57,057 nucleotides of DNA from Stenotrophomonas sp. Ste86 (GTDB lineage: Bacteria; Pseudomonadota; Gammaproteobacteria; Xanthomonadales; Xanthomonadaceae), in contig NZ_JALJRW010000003.1 of NCBI RefSeq assembly GCF_024519465.1, forward strand, positions 1 through 57,057, in the 5' to 3' direction. The notes under the pieces were generated by a model. The model saw only the letters and a list, made by a program, of their open reading frames with translations, was not told the DNA's origin and searched no databases. The translations under genes were made by a program, and so were the position numbers. Positions 18,001 through 25,293 of this stretch are shown here, piece by piece. Positions within the stretch are counted from its first letter, which is position 1; every line of letters starts with the position of its first letter.

Positions 18001-18890
18001 GCTTCATGCGCGAGCACTTCCACCGTGCGTCGGTTTTCCACCGCGCTCGGATCGTCTTCACCGCTGATGTTGGCACCCAGATGCGCGACCTGGTCATCCA
18101 GCGACGCGTCCACGTACAGCAGTGCGCCGGCGATATCCAGCAGCAGGCTCTCATCGATCTGCTGCTCGCCGTCGACCACCCCGCGCAGCGCATCGCGCTG
18201 CTGCACGACCACGCCACGGGCCACGCCCAGGCCCATCATGCCCAGGGTATCGGCGACCGCGCCGAGTTCGTTGACCTGGGTCTGCAGCTGTACCGGCTCG
18301 CCGCCGGTGCGCAGGTGCAGGTCCAGCGCGTCCTTGATCCGCAGGAGTTCTTCCTTGACCGCATTGCCGACGGTGTCGAGCAGCTCGCGGTTGCGGCCGC
18401 TGAGGCTGCCGCGCGCGTGGTCGAGTTCGGCCTCGGTGGCGCTGACGCTGTCCGGGGCGAAAGCGAACAGCACGCTTTCATTGATGCCCGGCGCAGCGCG
18501 CGCCGAACGGATGTCATTGAGCAGCGGCAGCAGCACGATCGGAATGTCGCGGTGGCCGTTCTGCAGGCGTTCCAGATAGTCAGGCAGCAGTACGCTGCCG
18601 CGCATCAGGGTCGCGCAGGCTTCGTCGCGGTCGGGCACCTCACCGGCACCGATCGCGTTGGCCAGCTGTTCCATCTCCTCGGCCACCATCGCCGGGGCAT
18701 ACAGCTCGACCATGCGCAGGGTGCCCTGCACCTGGTGCAGGTAGCCGGCGCAGAAGCGCATGCGGCTGCCGTCGGCAGGGTCCTCCACGTAGTACTCGAC
18801 CTCGTTGCGCACCTGGCGCAGGGTCTCATCCAGCTCCGGCTTGACCCAGCCCAGGGCGGCGTGGCTCATGGCATCGCGCAGCGTGCTCAT
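12018..18890 (-). CDS. chpA: ChpA, hybrid chemosensory kinase of type IV pili
   Basis: The 2290-residue protein is the central kinase of the Pil-Chp system, which controls pilus extension, retraction and surface response. Histidine phosphotransfer candidates are His52 (YLHQVQGTLR), His855 (HTLKGSGR), His1022 (VHTMNGAF) and His1560 (HTLKGGAR); a further Hpt-like helix near residue 329 (GEVAGALRML) lacks His. Acidic Ala/Asp/Glu linkers separate them. The CheA core follows: dimerisation region from about 1690, ATPase with RNSVAHGLE (about 1883) and DDGAGLD (about 1927), a CheW domain (about 1997-2130), and a receiver with phosphoacceptor Asp2216 in LLDIEMP. The ATG at 18890 has GGGAG upstream and starts the first Hpt helix. 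The P. aeruginosa homologue is about 2470 residues. Confidence 0.95.
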   Translation of the reverse strand: MSTLRDAMSHAALGWVKPELDETLRQVRNEVEYYVEDPADGSRMRFCAGYLHQVQGTLRMVELYAPAMVAEEMEQLANAIGAGEVPDRDEACATLMRGSVLLPDYLERLQNGHRDIPIVLLPLLNDIRSARAAPGINESVLFAFAPDSVSATEAELDHARGSLSGRNRELLDTVGNAVKEELLRIKDALDLHLRTGGEPVQLQTQVNELGAVADTLGMMGLGVARGVVVQQRDALRGVVDGEQQIDESLLLDIAGALLYVDASLDDQVAHLGANISGEDDPSAVENRRTVEVLAHEAIANFAAAREHFVAFIETNWNHQQLQEVPRLLGEVAGALRMLDLATPADYLQGVRQYIAVELIGRQRVPSGRQLDTLADAMASLEYYLEALRERRPGRDEILDITRTSLETLRYWPLPDAHAAAPDASAEALPVAPEAIELAPWETPAPEHIDTAMAASAPAPGSVPPSLPDFTFDPLPDASAPAPAADAGDAAGLVFAASTASVPDAVQWTLSDPATRDDAASFVHFDPVFAEDTTATRWDTQPPMHAALDALDALHAQAAPSEAVEPADSHAPLSFSGGFDPVSAEHDALEISDEPITFTFDAPLHNADGVLSLQIDDAPATPVQDVLVDAAPALDVEHLPPFLQAEVDTFDAGTAEPALDVGNAAAAADPADAAEAADPAEAEAAEVTEVAEVADADEVIEAFEATDATDATDASVPAFDADADANAADSADAHDQTPLITHSSTGVHAAVISKIELDDESARFLAELDAAASQFSTEPQAAPAASPAVAESAAVDEADSIEAGFEDDGENIDQDIREVFIEEFDEELVNLGNLLPVWRAAPDNMDRLRPIRRVFHTLKGSGRLVGARTLGEFSWKIEGMLNRVLDGTRPATPAVVAMVGQAYDVLPQLNAALRGEGRVTADLQAMQAIADRVAAGEETFHVPLQRASPVVAAPVETVETIEPVVQAPVQAVEATGTPANIDEVLREILEAEVDTHQATLQAWLREASVAPQPVTDTLLRAVHTMNGAFAMTDVPEITAVTGVAESYIKRSLAADATPDAEGVDALSATAEAIRTTMTALQAEAPRIPVQTALAARLQALADTLPEARWPALVADDELAFEQDALDALEQEDAAQAFAADDAAVAAPGQDALSTLPQADGQGGYAGRDDSADAQLQQAELEADALSVVDLAPTDAEDAGQGGGLEAHVLESDALVFGELTASDDLSAYFDAELPTTPAAVSADDAAPPADGQQPDEAIAAQRAHDGLDAVELTGAEDLSRYVDLDVTPAVDAPVVDAPMAEVAVDDAQTVDAELGTDVEVDVEAEADADAEIADEPLVEAVEVEAVNADAGTAGVDAVAEEQAETPAFSERDVDTATEEEREALEDALPSTPAFGELVDEQQALDDGLTVIDAPTARDDTDSVLGLDAIHEMQEQRDEADAFAEDAVDADATETAAPTPFFELEDAPVVAAAGTAALASIAAGTSTSGTSAANDAVGLDAEESVEEDSTEPLDFSVLDEELVDIFVEEGKDLLDHCDGLISELRSAPNDRDVIAGLQRDLHTLKGGARMAGINPIGDLGHGIESLLEAVASNRTDIDRSDVHLLERGFDRLHQMLTRTGQHRSVAMPEDLIGAFEQRTLGRIEPVAADSAVDAPDAAPVEVDTAVAEAPLSAPLPLEASSEDDMLARPQQEQVRVRADLLDRLVNHAGEVAIYRSRLEQQLGAFRGAMGELDRTNARLRDQLRRLDLETEAQIVARYQREQDQADHKFDPLELDRFSTLQQLSRALNESAADLGGLQGVLDDLSRQYDVLLQQQSRVSSELQDGLMRARMVPFDGLVPRLRRVVRQAGQDTGKQVHVTLDGTHGELDRNVLDRMVAPLEHMLRNSVAHGLETPDQRRAAGKPEEGEIAIRLRREGSEIVLEVADDGAGLDREAIRRRAEQRGLIEADAVLGDAELDAMIFSPGFSTAEQVSQLAGRGVGMDVVHNEVRQLGGSVDIHSVRGQGVTFTLRLPQTLAVTQAVFVQIGETTFAVPVASVSGIGRISRERFETIDGSYHYGGEAFALHDLGTLIGQGQARAEGQAQVPLLLVRAGELRAAVAIDQVLGNREIVVKPVGLQIASVPGIYGATITGDGRVVVILDVAPLVRRFQANPHKPIAPTTQVSDRDVPLVMVVDDSLTMRKVTGRILERHNFEVAVARDGVEALERLEERVPDLMLLDIEMPRMDGYELATAMRADPRYKDVPIVMITSRSGDKHRQRAFEIGVQRYLGKPYQELDLMRNVYDLLGIARVRE

Positions 18891-18984
18891 GCCGGGACTC
18901 CCGGCAGGGTGGCGCGCGTGTCGTGCTTTGAATTCTCGCGATGCATCATCTGCTGATTCCTTCCCTCTCCGCCCTGCCCGCGGC

Positions 18985-21021
18985 TCACGCCGGCAGCTTG
19001 AAGTCGGCAACCGAGCGGCGCAGGTCGGCCGCCAGCTGTGCCAAATGGCCGATCGACTCGGCGGTCTGTCCCGCGCCCTGCGAGGTCTGGCCGGTAATCT
19101 GACGGATCACGCCCATGGTGCGGGTGATGTCCGACGCGGCCGACGACTGCTGCTGGGCGGCGATCGAGATGTTCTTGATGAGGTTGTTGAGCGCGTTGGA
19201 CACGCGTTCGATTTCGGTCAGGGCCGTACCGGCGTCTTCGGCCAGGCGCGCACCGGACACCACCTCGGCGGTGGTCTGCTCCATCGAGCTGACCGCTTCG
19301 TTGGTATCGGCCTGAATGGCCTGGACCAGGCCTTCGATACGCCGGGTTGCGCCGGAGGTACGTTCTGCCAGTCGCTGCACTTCGTCGGCCACCACCGCAA
19401 AACCACGACCGGCTTCACCGGCCGAGGCGGCCTGCACCGCGGCGTTCAACGCCAGGATGTTGGTCTGCTCGGAAATGTCGTTGATCAGTTCCACGATCGA
19501 GCCGATTTCCTGCGAGGACTCGCCCAGGCGCTTGATGCGCTTGGAGGTCTCCTGGATCTGGTCGCGGATCTGGTCCATGCCCTGGATGGTCTCGCGGACC
19601 ACGCCGGCGCCTTCGGCGGCAATCACCACCGAGCGCTGTGCCACGTCGGCCGATTCGGCCGAGTTGCGCGACACCTGTTCGATGCTCGACGCGATTTCGC
19701 CAATGCGGTCCGACGCCGAGGTGATCTGGTTGGCCTGGTGGCCGGCCGCTTCGGCCAGCTGCATGGCCGTGGCCTGGGTTTCCTGGGTGGACAGCGCGAC
19801 CTTGGCCGAGGTGTCGTTGATCGTGGTCACCAGGTGGCGCAGTTCGTCCACGGCGTAATTGATGGCGTCGGCGATCGCGCCGGTCATGTCCTCGGTCACC
19901 GAGGCCTTCACCGTCAGGTCGCCTTCACCCAGCGAGCTGATTTCGTCCAGCAGCCGCATGATGGCCTGCTGGTTGCGGCTGTTGAATTCCACCTGGGTCT
20001 GGTAACGCAGGTCCTGCTCGCGCGAGCGGCTGCGCACGGTGCTGCTGACGAAGCCGATGATGGCGATCAGCGACAGCGCGCCGGAGATCACGCCCAGCCA
20101 GAAATTCGGGAACAGGCGCGTATCCCGCACCGAGCCGAACGAGGAAAACGCTTCGAACAGCTTCTTGCTGTCATCCAGCATCCTGGTCGCGCCGCCGGTC
20201 AGGGCCGCGGCCGAGGACTGCGCCGAGAACAGCTGGCGCGAGCTGGCCAGGATCGCATCGGCGTCCTTCTTCATGGTGTCCCACTGCTTCTGGGACTGTT
20301 CCAGCGCCGCCAGTGCACCGGCATTGCGGACCGGGGCGATGCCCAGCTCTTCGTTGCCGTTGCGCAGCGCATCCAGCACCTGGGTGAACACCACCGAGTC
20401 GCGCGCCAGCGCGTCGCCTGCCGCGGCGGCACCGCCGCCACCGGCGCGCATTTCGGTCACGCGGCGGGCCATCGAGCCGACCACCACGACCTGCTGCAGC
20501 GCGTTGTACACCTGCGAGGCAGGCGCGCCACCGGCCGACATCGCGCGGACCACTTCATTGAGCTGTGCCTGCAGTGCCGGCACGCCATTGACGAAGTTGT
20601 TGGCGTTGCCGGCCAGGGCCAGCACGGCCGGCTCACTTGCCACCAGCTGGGCGGCGCTCTTGCCGAGCGGCTCCCAGGTCTGGCTGAGCTGGCTGAGTGG
20701 ACCGGACACGTTCGCTTCGCTGCCGTAGCGGCCCTGCAGGCTGCTCACCGTGCTTTCGATGCGGGTCTTGGTTTCCTTGAACGCGGTGAAGGCCTGCGCG
20801 TTGCCCAGCACCGCTTCACGGCCCTGGTTGGCCAGCTGCTGGGACAACACCTGCAGGTCGGCCGCGCCGGTACTGGCGCCGGCCAGGCGACTGCCCTGCC
20901 AGGTGGCCACGCCGGTATTGACGCCGAACACGATCATCGACAGGGCCAGCAGGCCGAGCCAGAAATTGGTTCCCACCGACCCGAGCTTGCCGGCCTTGGC
21001 GGATTCCGAAGCAGTACTCAT
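18985..21021 (-). CDS. pilJ: Methyl-accepting chemotaxis protein PilJ
   Basis: PilJ is the membrane receptor of the Pil-Chp system and activates ChpA through PilI. The 678-residue protein has a membrane helix at about 19-40, a periplasmic sensor region of about 260 residues, a second helix at about 304-325, a HAMP-like region, and a cytoplasmic coiled coil with the conserved receptor hairpin [14 protein letters not shown] and [17 protein letters not shown]. The C terminus ends in ADFKLPA without a methyltransferase-tethering pentapeptide. It lies between pilI (43-base gap) and chpA (94-base gap); pilK is not present. Confidence 0.96.
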   Translation of the reverse strand: MSTASESAKAGKLGSVGTNFWLGLLALSMIVFGVNTGVATWQGSRLAGASTGAADLQVLSQQLANQGREAVLGNAQAFTAFKETKTRIESTVSSLQGRYGSEANVSGPLSQLSQTWEPLGKSAAQLVASEPAVLALAGNANNFVNGVPALQAQLNEVVRAMSAGGAPASQVYNALQQVVVVGSMARRVTEMRAGGGGAAAAGDALARDSVVFTQVLDALRNGNEELGIAPVRNAGALAALEQSQKQWDTMKKDADAILASSRQLFSAQSSAAALTGGATRMLDDSKKLFEAFSSFGSVRDTRLFPNFWLGVISGALSLIAIIGFVSSTVRSRSREQDLRYQTQVEFNSRNQQAIMRLLDEISSLGEGDLTVKASVTEDMTGAIADAINYAVDELRHLVTTINDTSAKVALSTQETQATAMQLAEAAGHQANQITSASDRIGEIASSIEQVSRNSAESADVAQRSVVIAAEGAGVVRETIQGMDQIRDQIQETSKRIKRLGESSQEIGSIVELINDISEQTNILALNAAVQAASAGEAGRGFAVVADEVQRLAERTSGATRRIEGLVQAIQADTNEAVSSMEQTTAEVVSGARLAEDAGTALTEIERVSNALNNLIKNISIAAQQQSSAASDITRTMGVIRQITGQTSQGAGQTAESIGHLAQLAADLRRSVADFKLPA

Positions 21022-21064
21022 CGTTCAACCTCGATCTTCAATGCGGTGAGACAGGCAGCAGCGA

Positions 21065-21595
21065 TCAGGCTGCGGCCTGCCTGAATTCGGGAGTACGCGA
21101 CAGCAGCGACAGCGAGAACACGCCCCAGTCGTGACCGTCGCCGTGGAAGGCGCGGTCGATGAAGTGCGCATAGCGACCACTGGCCAGGTCGCCGACGGCG
21201 ATGTCCTGGTTCTGCTCGAAGCTGCGTTGGCCAAACAGTTCATCGATGGTCAGGGCGACGTCGCCGCCGGCCTGGCGCATGATCAACACGCGCTGGCCTT
21301 CCTGCTGCACGGTGCGCTCGCCTTCCAGGAAGTACTTCAGGTCCACCACCGGGAACAGATTGCCGCGCAGGTTGCCCACGCCCAGCAGCCACGGCTGTGC
21401 GCCGGGGACCGGGGTGATCGGCGGCATCGGCACGATTTCCACCACTTCGCGGAAATCCGAGACCAGATGCCGCTTGCCCACCCGGTAGCCGACGCCACGC
21501 CACAGATCCTGCGCGAACTGCCGTTCGGGCAGCTGCACGGCATGGGCAAGGCTGCGCCGTTCGTAGACTTCGAGGATGTCGAAAGGAGAACGCAT
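21065..21595 (-). CDS. pilI: Adaptor protein PilI (CheW family)
   Basis: PilI links the receptor PilJ to the ChpA kinase. The 176-residue protein starts MRSPFDILEVYERRSLAH and contains the CheW core: GVGYRVGKRHLVSDFREVVE, then PWLLGVGNLRGNLFPVVDL, the loop that contacts kinase and receptor. The ATG overlaps the pilH stop by one base (TGATG), indicating coupled translation. The length fits PilI of other pseudomonads and xanthomonads. Confidence 0.95.
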   Translation of the reverse strand: MRSPFDILEVYERRSLAHAVQLPERQFAQDLWRGVGYRVGKRHLVSDFREVVEIVPMPPITPVPGAQPWLLGVGNLRGNLFPVVDLKYFLEGERTVQQEGQRVLIMRQAGGDVALTIDELFGQRSFEQNQDIAVGDLASGRYAHFIDRAFHGDGHDWGVFSLSLLSRTPEFRQAAA

Positions 21596-21957
21596 CAGAC
21601 CACCAACTCGTTGATCCGCGCGATCAGGTCCTCCTCGCGCGGTGGTTTGACGATGTAATCGGCGGCCCCCTGGCGCAGCCCCCACGCCTTGTCGGTTTCC
21701 ATCGCCTTGGTGCTGACGATGACCACCGGGATGTGCTTTGTCGCCGCGTCGCGCGCCATCGCGCGGGTCGCCTGGAAGCCACTCATGCCCGGCAGCACCA
21801 CGTCCATCAGGACCAGCTGCGGCGACTGCTCGCGGACGAGCACCAGCCCGTCCTCGGCGTTGTCCGCTTCGAGAACCTCATGCCCGGCCTTGGTCAACCA
21901 CTGCGTGAACACCGCACGGTCGGTCGGTGAATCCTCGATCAGAACGATTCGAGCCAT
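21595..21957 (-). CDS. pilH: Response regulator PilH
   Basis: PilH is a single-domain receiver of the Pil-Chp system, thought to favour pilus retraction or act as a phosphate sink. The 120 residues form a complete receiver: IEDSPTD at the acidic pocket, phosphoacceptor Asp52 in LMDVVLPGMSG, Thr/Ser switch in VSTKAME, and the conserved Lys in YIVKPPREE. No output domain follows. It sits 18 bases after pilG and overlaps pilI. Confidence 0.95.
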   Translation of the reverse strand: MARIVLIEDSPTDRAVFTQWLTKAGHEVLEADNAEDGLVLVREQSPQLVLMDVVLPGMSGFQATRAMARDAATKHIPVVIVSTKAMETDKAWGLRQGAADYIVKPPREEDLIARINELVV

Positions 21958-21975
21958 TGTGCCTTTCCCCCCTGG

Positions 21976-22377
21976 TCAGGCGTTGACGTATGTGCGGATG
22001 GCACCCAGCAGTTCTTCACGCGTGAAAGGCTTGGTCAGGTACTGCTCCGAGCCGACGATGCGGCCGCGCGCCTTGTCGAACAGGCCGTCCTTGGAGGACA
22101 GCATGATCACCGGGGTCGACTTGAACAGCTGATTTCCCTTGATCAGCGCACAGGTCTGATACCCGTCAAGACGCGGCATCATGATGTCCACGAAGATGAT
22201 CTGCGGCTGTTGGTCGGCGATCTTGGCCAACGCCTCGAAACCATCGGTCGCGGTCACCACCTCGCAGCCTTCGCGCTTGAGCAGTGTTTCGGCGGTCCTG
22301 CGAATGGTCTTCGAATCATCGATGACCATGACCCTGAGCCCTGCGAGTTCCCCACCCGCAGCCATGTTTTCAGTCAT
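21976..22377 (-). CDS. pilG: Response regulator PilG
   Basis: PilG is the first receiver of the Pil-Chp system and promotes pilus extension and cAMP signalling in Pseudomonas. The 133-residue protein has an N-terminal tail of about 12 residues, the acidic pair Asp20-Asp21 in VIDDSKTIRR, phosphoacceptor Asp64 in FVDIMMPRLDG, and LTKPFTREEL with the conserved lysine. The start ATG has GGAAAGG upstream. It is the first gene of the cluster and has a promoter candidate at 22436-22465. Confidence 0.96.
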   Translation of the reverse strand: MTENMAAGGELAGLRVMVIDDSKTIRRTAETLLKREGCEVVTATDGFEALAKIADQQPQIIFVDIMMPRLDGYQTCALIKGNQLFKSTPVIMLSSKDGLFDKARGRIVGSEQYLTKPFTREELLGAIRTYVNA

Positions 22378-22435
22378 TACCTTTCCCCGAGCGCGCGACG
22401 CTTCTGCTTTGGTCCGGCGCCGCTGCGAAAGCGTA

Positions 22436-22465
22436 TCTATATCGCACTTCCGGCGCAGGCTTCAA
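22436..22465 (-). promoter_or_regulatory. Putative promoter of the pilGHIJ-chp cluster
   Basis: On the minus strand TTGAAG (complement of 22460-22465) and TATAGA (complement of 22436-22441) are 18 bases apart, each matching the sigma-70 consensus at 4 of 6 positions. This would place the transcript start about 50 bases before pilG. The site lies in the 250-base divergent region between pilG and gshB. Confidence 0.5.
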
Positions 22466-22627
22466 GCGCGGCCACTTCAGCCAAGCCGCAGGCGGGTCGG
22501 CGGTGACGGCCGGCGCCGGTTTTGCGCAAACCGGGCCGGCCGCCGGACACTGCGTTGCACCGGTCCGGGGCAGGCAGGCGGGCCCGGTTGCAGCTACCAT
22601 CATCGCCCTGCCCGCCAGGTTGCGACC

Positions 22628-23578
22628 ATGCCGTTGAACGTCATCGTGGTGATGGACCCCATCGCCCATATCAAGATTGCCAAGGACACCACCTTCGCGA
22701 TGCTGCTGGAAGCCCAGCGCCGCGGCCACGCCCTGCACTACGTCAGCCCCGGTGGGCTGGCCCTGCGCGACGGCCAGGCGGTGGCCCGGACCGCGCCGCT
22801 GCAGGTGCGCGAGGATAAGGCCGACTGGTTCAGCCTGGGCGAATTCAGCCAGACCGTGTTCGGCCCCGGCCAGGTCGTGCTGATGCGCAAGGACCCGCCG
22901 GTGGATGCCGAATTCATCTACGACACCCATGTACTGAGCGTGGCCCAGCAGGCCGGCGCGCTGGTGGTCAACGATCCGCAGGGGCTGCGCGATTTCAACG
23001 AGAAGCTGGCCGCGCTGCTGTTCCCGCAGTGCTGCCCGCCGACCCTGGTCAGCCGCCGCAACGCCGACCTGAAGGCGTTCGTGCTGGAACACGGCCAGGC
23101 CGTGCTCAAGCCGCTGGACGGCATGGGCGGGCGCTCGATCTTCCGCAGCGGCACCGGCGATCCCAACCTCAACGTGATCCTGGAAACCCTGACCGACGGC
23201 GAGCGCACGCTGGCCCTGGCGCAGAAGTTCATCCCGGACATCACCGCCGGCGACAAGCGCATCCTGCTGGTGGATGGCGAGCCGGTGGACTATTGCCTGG
23301 CCCGGATCCCGCAGGGCGACGAGTTCCGCGGCAACCTGGCCGCCGGCGGCCGCGGCGAAGGCCGCCCGCTGAGCGAGCGCGACCGCTGGATCGCCGCCCA
23401 GGTCGGCCCGGAGATGAAGCGCCGCGGGATGCGCTTCGTCGGCCTGGACGTGATCGGGGACTACCTGACCGAAGTGAACGTCACCAGCCCGACCTGCGTG
23501 CGCGAGCTGGACGCCCAGTTCGGGCTGAACATCGCCGGGACGCTGTTCGATGCGATCGAGGCCGGTCTGCCGCGATGA
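22628..23578 (+). CDS. gshB: Glutathione synthetase
   Basis: GshB ligates gamma-glutamylcysteine and glycine with ATP to make glutathione. The 316-residue length is identical to that of the E. coli enzyme. The N terminus MPLNVIVVMDPIAHIKIAKD, the ATP-grasp motifs KPLDGMGGRSIFR and PQGDEFRGNLAAGGRGE, and the metal site EVNVTSPTC are all present. The ATG at 22628 starts the conserved N-terminal strand. The stop overlaps tonB as ATGA. The gene is divergent from the pil-chp cluster. Confidence 0.97.
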   Translation: MPLNVIVVMDPIAHIKIAKDTTFAMLLEAQRRGHALHYVSPGGLALRDGQAVARTAPLQVREDKADWFSLGEFSQTVFGPGQVVLMRKDPPVDAEFIYDTHVLSVAQQAGALVVNDPQGLRDFNEKLAALLFPQCCPPTLVSRRNADLKAFVLEHGQAVLKPLDGMGGRSIFRSGTGDPNLNVILETLTDGERTLALAQKFIPDITAGDKRILLVDGEPVDYCLARIPQGDEFRGNLAAGGRGEGRPLSERDRWIAAQVGPEMKRRGMRFVGLDVIGDYLTEVNVTSPTCVRELDAQFGLNIAGTLFDAIEAGLPR

Positions 23579-24462
23579 CCGCGACGGTCGCGCCGCTGGT
23601 GCCGTTGCAGGCACGCGAATCGCAGCGCCTGGGCGCGACCCTGGCGCTGTCGCTGCTGGTGCATGCGCTGCTGATCCTGGGCGTGGGCTTTGCGGTCAGC
23701 GACAAGGCCTCGCTGGTGCCGACCCTGGATGTGATCTTCAGCCAGACCCAGACCCCGCTCACGCCCAAGCAGGCCGACTTCCTGGCCCAGGCCAACCAGC
23801 AGGGCGGCGGCGACCACGACAAGGCGTTGCGACCGCGCGACAACCAGGCCGGGATCGTGCCGCAGCCGCAGGCCGGGCTGTCGCCGGTGCCGCAGCAGCG
23901 CCAGGACGCGGCCAGCCCACCGCCGCCGCAGACCCGGGTGGTGTCCAGCCGCAACAGCACCGAGCAGGTCGCCAGCGCCCAGCCGCAACCGCTGCCCGAG
24001 CATCCGCAGCCGGAGGCACCGCTGAACGCACGCGAGCAGCGCGACGCCGAGATGGCCCGCCTGGCCGCCGAGGTGCACCTGCGCTCGGCGCAGTACGCCA
24101 AGCGCCCGAACCGCAAGTTCGTCTCGGCCAGCACCCGGGAATACGCCTACGCCAATTACCTGCGTGCCTGGGTCGACCGCGCCGAGCGCGTGGGCAACCT
24201 GAACTACCCCGATGAGGCGCGTCAGCGTCGGCTGGGTGGGCAGGTGGTGATTACCGTCGGGGTGCGCCGCGATGGCAGCGTGGAAAGCGCCCGCATCCTG
24301 CGCAGCAGCGGCACCCCGCTGCTGGATGAAGCGGCCCTGCGGGTGATCCGCCTGGCCCAGCCGTTCCCGCCCCTGCCCAAGACCGAGGATGGCGTGGAGA
24401 TACTGCAGGTCACCCGCACCTGGGCGTTCCTGCCCGGCGGCACGCTGCGCGACGACCGCTGA
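23575..24462 (+). CDS. tonB: TonB-like energy transducer
   Basis: TonB proteins carry energy from the ExbB-ExbD proton channel to outer-membrane receptors. The 295-residue protein has a membrane helix near the N terminus (LGATLALSLLVHALLILGVG), a Pro/Gln-rich periplasmic spacer (about 90-150), and a C-terminal TonB domain (about 205-295) containing YPDEARQRRLGGQVVITVGV and the ILRSSGTPLLDEAALRVI segment. No exbB or exbD is nearby, so it probably uses complexes encoded elsewhere. It overlaps gshB by four bases, an arrangement common in xanthomonads. Confidence 0.92.
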   Translation: MTATVAPLVPLQARESQRLGATLALSLLVHALLILGVGFAVSDKASLVPTLDVIFSQTQTPLTPKQADFLAQANQQGGGDHDKALRPRDNQAGIVPQPQAGLSPVPQQRQDAASPPPPQTRVVSSRNSTEQVASAQPQPLPEHPQPEAPLNAREQRDAEMARLAAEVHLRSAQYAKRPNRKFVSASTREYAYANYLRAWVDRAERVGNLNYPDEARQRRLGGQVVITVGVRRDGSVESARILRSSGTPLLDEAALRVIRLAQPFPPLPKTEDGVEILQVTRTWAFLPGGTLRDDR

Positions 24463-24548
24463 TCGTCAGCATCGCCGGACCGTACAGCCATCCAGGGCAT
24501 GGCGCTGCCGCCCGTTTGCCGGCCCTCGCCCCTTGGATGATCGCCCCG

Positions 24549-24572
24549 GTAGAGCCACGCCATGCGTGGCTG
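24549..24572 (+). repeat. SMAG-type palindromic repeat, GTAGAGCC subfamily
   Basis: GTAG (24549-24552) opens a hairpin with arms AGCCACGC (24553-24560) and GCGTGGCT (24564-24571). It matches the copy at 9977-10001 in reverse orientation. It sits between the convergent genes tonB and tsaB, only nine bases from the tsaB stop. Confidence 0.8.
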
Positions 24573-24580
24573 GCGCCTTC

Positions 24581-25288
24581 CTAGGACGCCTGCTTCGCCG
24601 CCCGCGCCGCCTGCTGCTCGACCAGGGTCAAGGCGACGTTGTCGCGCAGGTACGCCGGCTCCACTCGTTCCGGGGCCATGCCCTCCCCGCGCGCGAACGC
24701 CGGCACCGCCAGCGCCAGCACATCCGACGCTCGCGGCAGCGCCTGGGCATCCACGCCGTCGAGTTGGTCGCCCAGGCGGCGGGCCAACACACCCTCGGCC
24801 GCACCGAAGCCGGTGCCCACGCCGAACCAGCGCGTGCCATCGGGCAATACCACCGCCTCCGGCGCGCACACCGTCTCTTCGCCCTGCAACTGCCACTGGC
24901 CGTCCACCCGTACCTGACGGGCCACGTACACCTCGCCCATGCGCGCATCGATGCTGCTCAGCACGTAGTCGGCATCGGCCGGCGCGCGCAGTGCCAGCAC
25001 CTGCAGCGTGGAGACCGGAACCAGCGGGCGGTCCAGCGCCAGCGCAATGCCCTGGGCAATGGCGATCGCCAGGCGCACGCCGGTGAACGCGCCCGGTCCA
25101 CGCCCCAGCGCGATCGCATCCAGCTGCGAACGCGCCACCCCGGCCTCGGCCAGCAGCGCTTCGGCCCACGGCAGGCTCAGTTCGGCATGCCGGCGCGGGG
25201 CGATCTCGAACCGCTCCAGCACCTGCCCATCCACATACAGGGCAACGGAGCAGGCTTCGGTGGCGGTTTCAAAGGCAAGCAGTTTCAT
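24581..25288 (-). CDS. tsaB: tRNA t6A biosynthesis protein TsaB
   Basis: TsaB is the non-catalytic partner of TsaD in making threonylcarbamoyladenosine (t6A37) in tRNAs that read ANN codons. The 235-residue protein has the ASKHA fold start MKLLAFETATEACSVALYVD, and GRGPGAFTGVRLAIAIAQGIA, the dimerisation helix region with TsaD. A full-length C-terminal domain is present. It starts five bases after the yoaA stop, the same pairing seen in E. coli. Confidence 0.96.
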   Translation of the reverse strand: MKLLAFETATEACSVALYVDGQVLERFEIAPRRHAELSLPWAEALLAEAGVARSQLDAIALGRGPGAFTGVRLAIAIAQGIALALDRPLVPVSTLQVLALRAPADADYVLSSIDARMGEVYVARQVRVDGQWQLQGEETVCAPEAVVLPDGTRWFGVGTGFGAAEGVLARRLGDQLDGVDAQALPRASDVLALAVPAFARGEGMAPERVEPAYLRDNVALTLVEQQAARAAKQAS

Positions 25289-25293
25289 GGCGG

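Noticed and set aside
13776..18956. 1726-codon open frame on the plus strand opposite chpA
   Set aside because: It is the antisense shadow of chpA caused by high GC and biased third positions. It has no ribosome binding site, and its His/Arg/Gln-rich sequence shows no domain, whereas chpA has all expected motifs.
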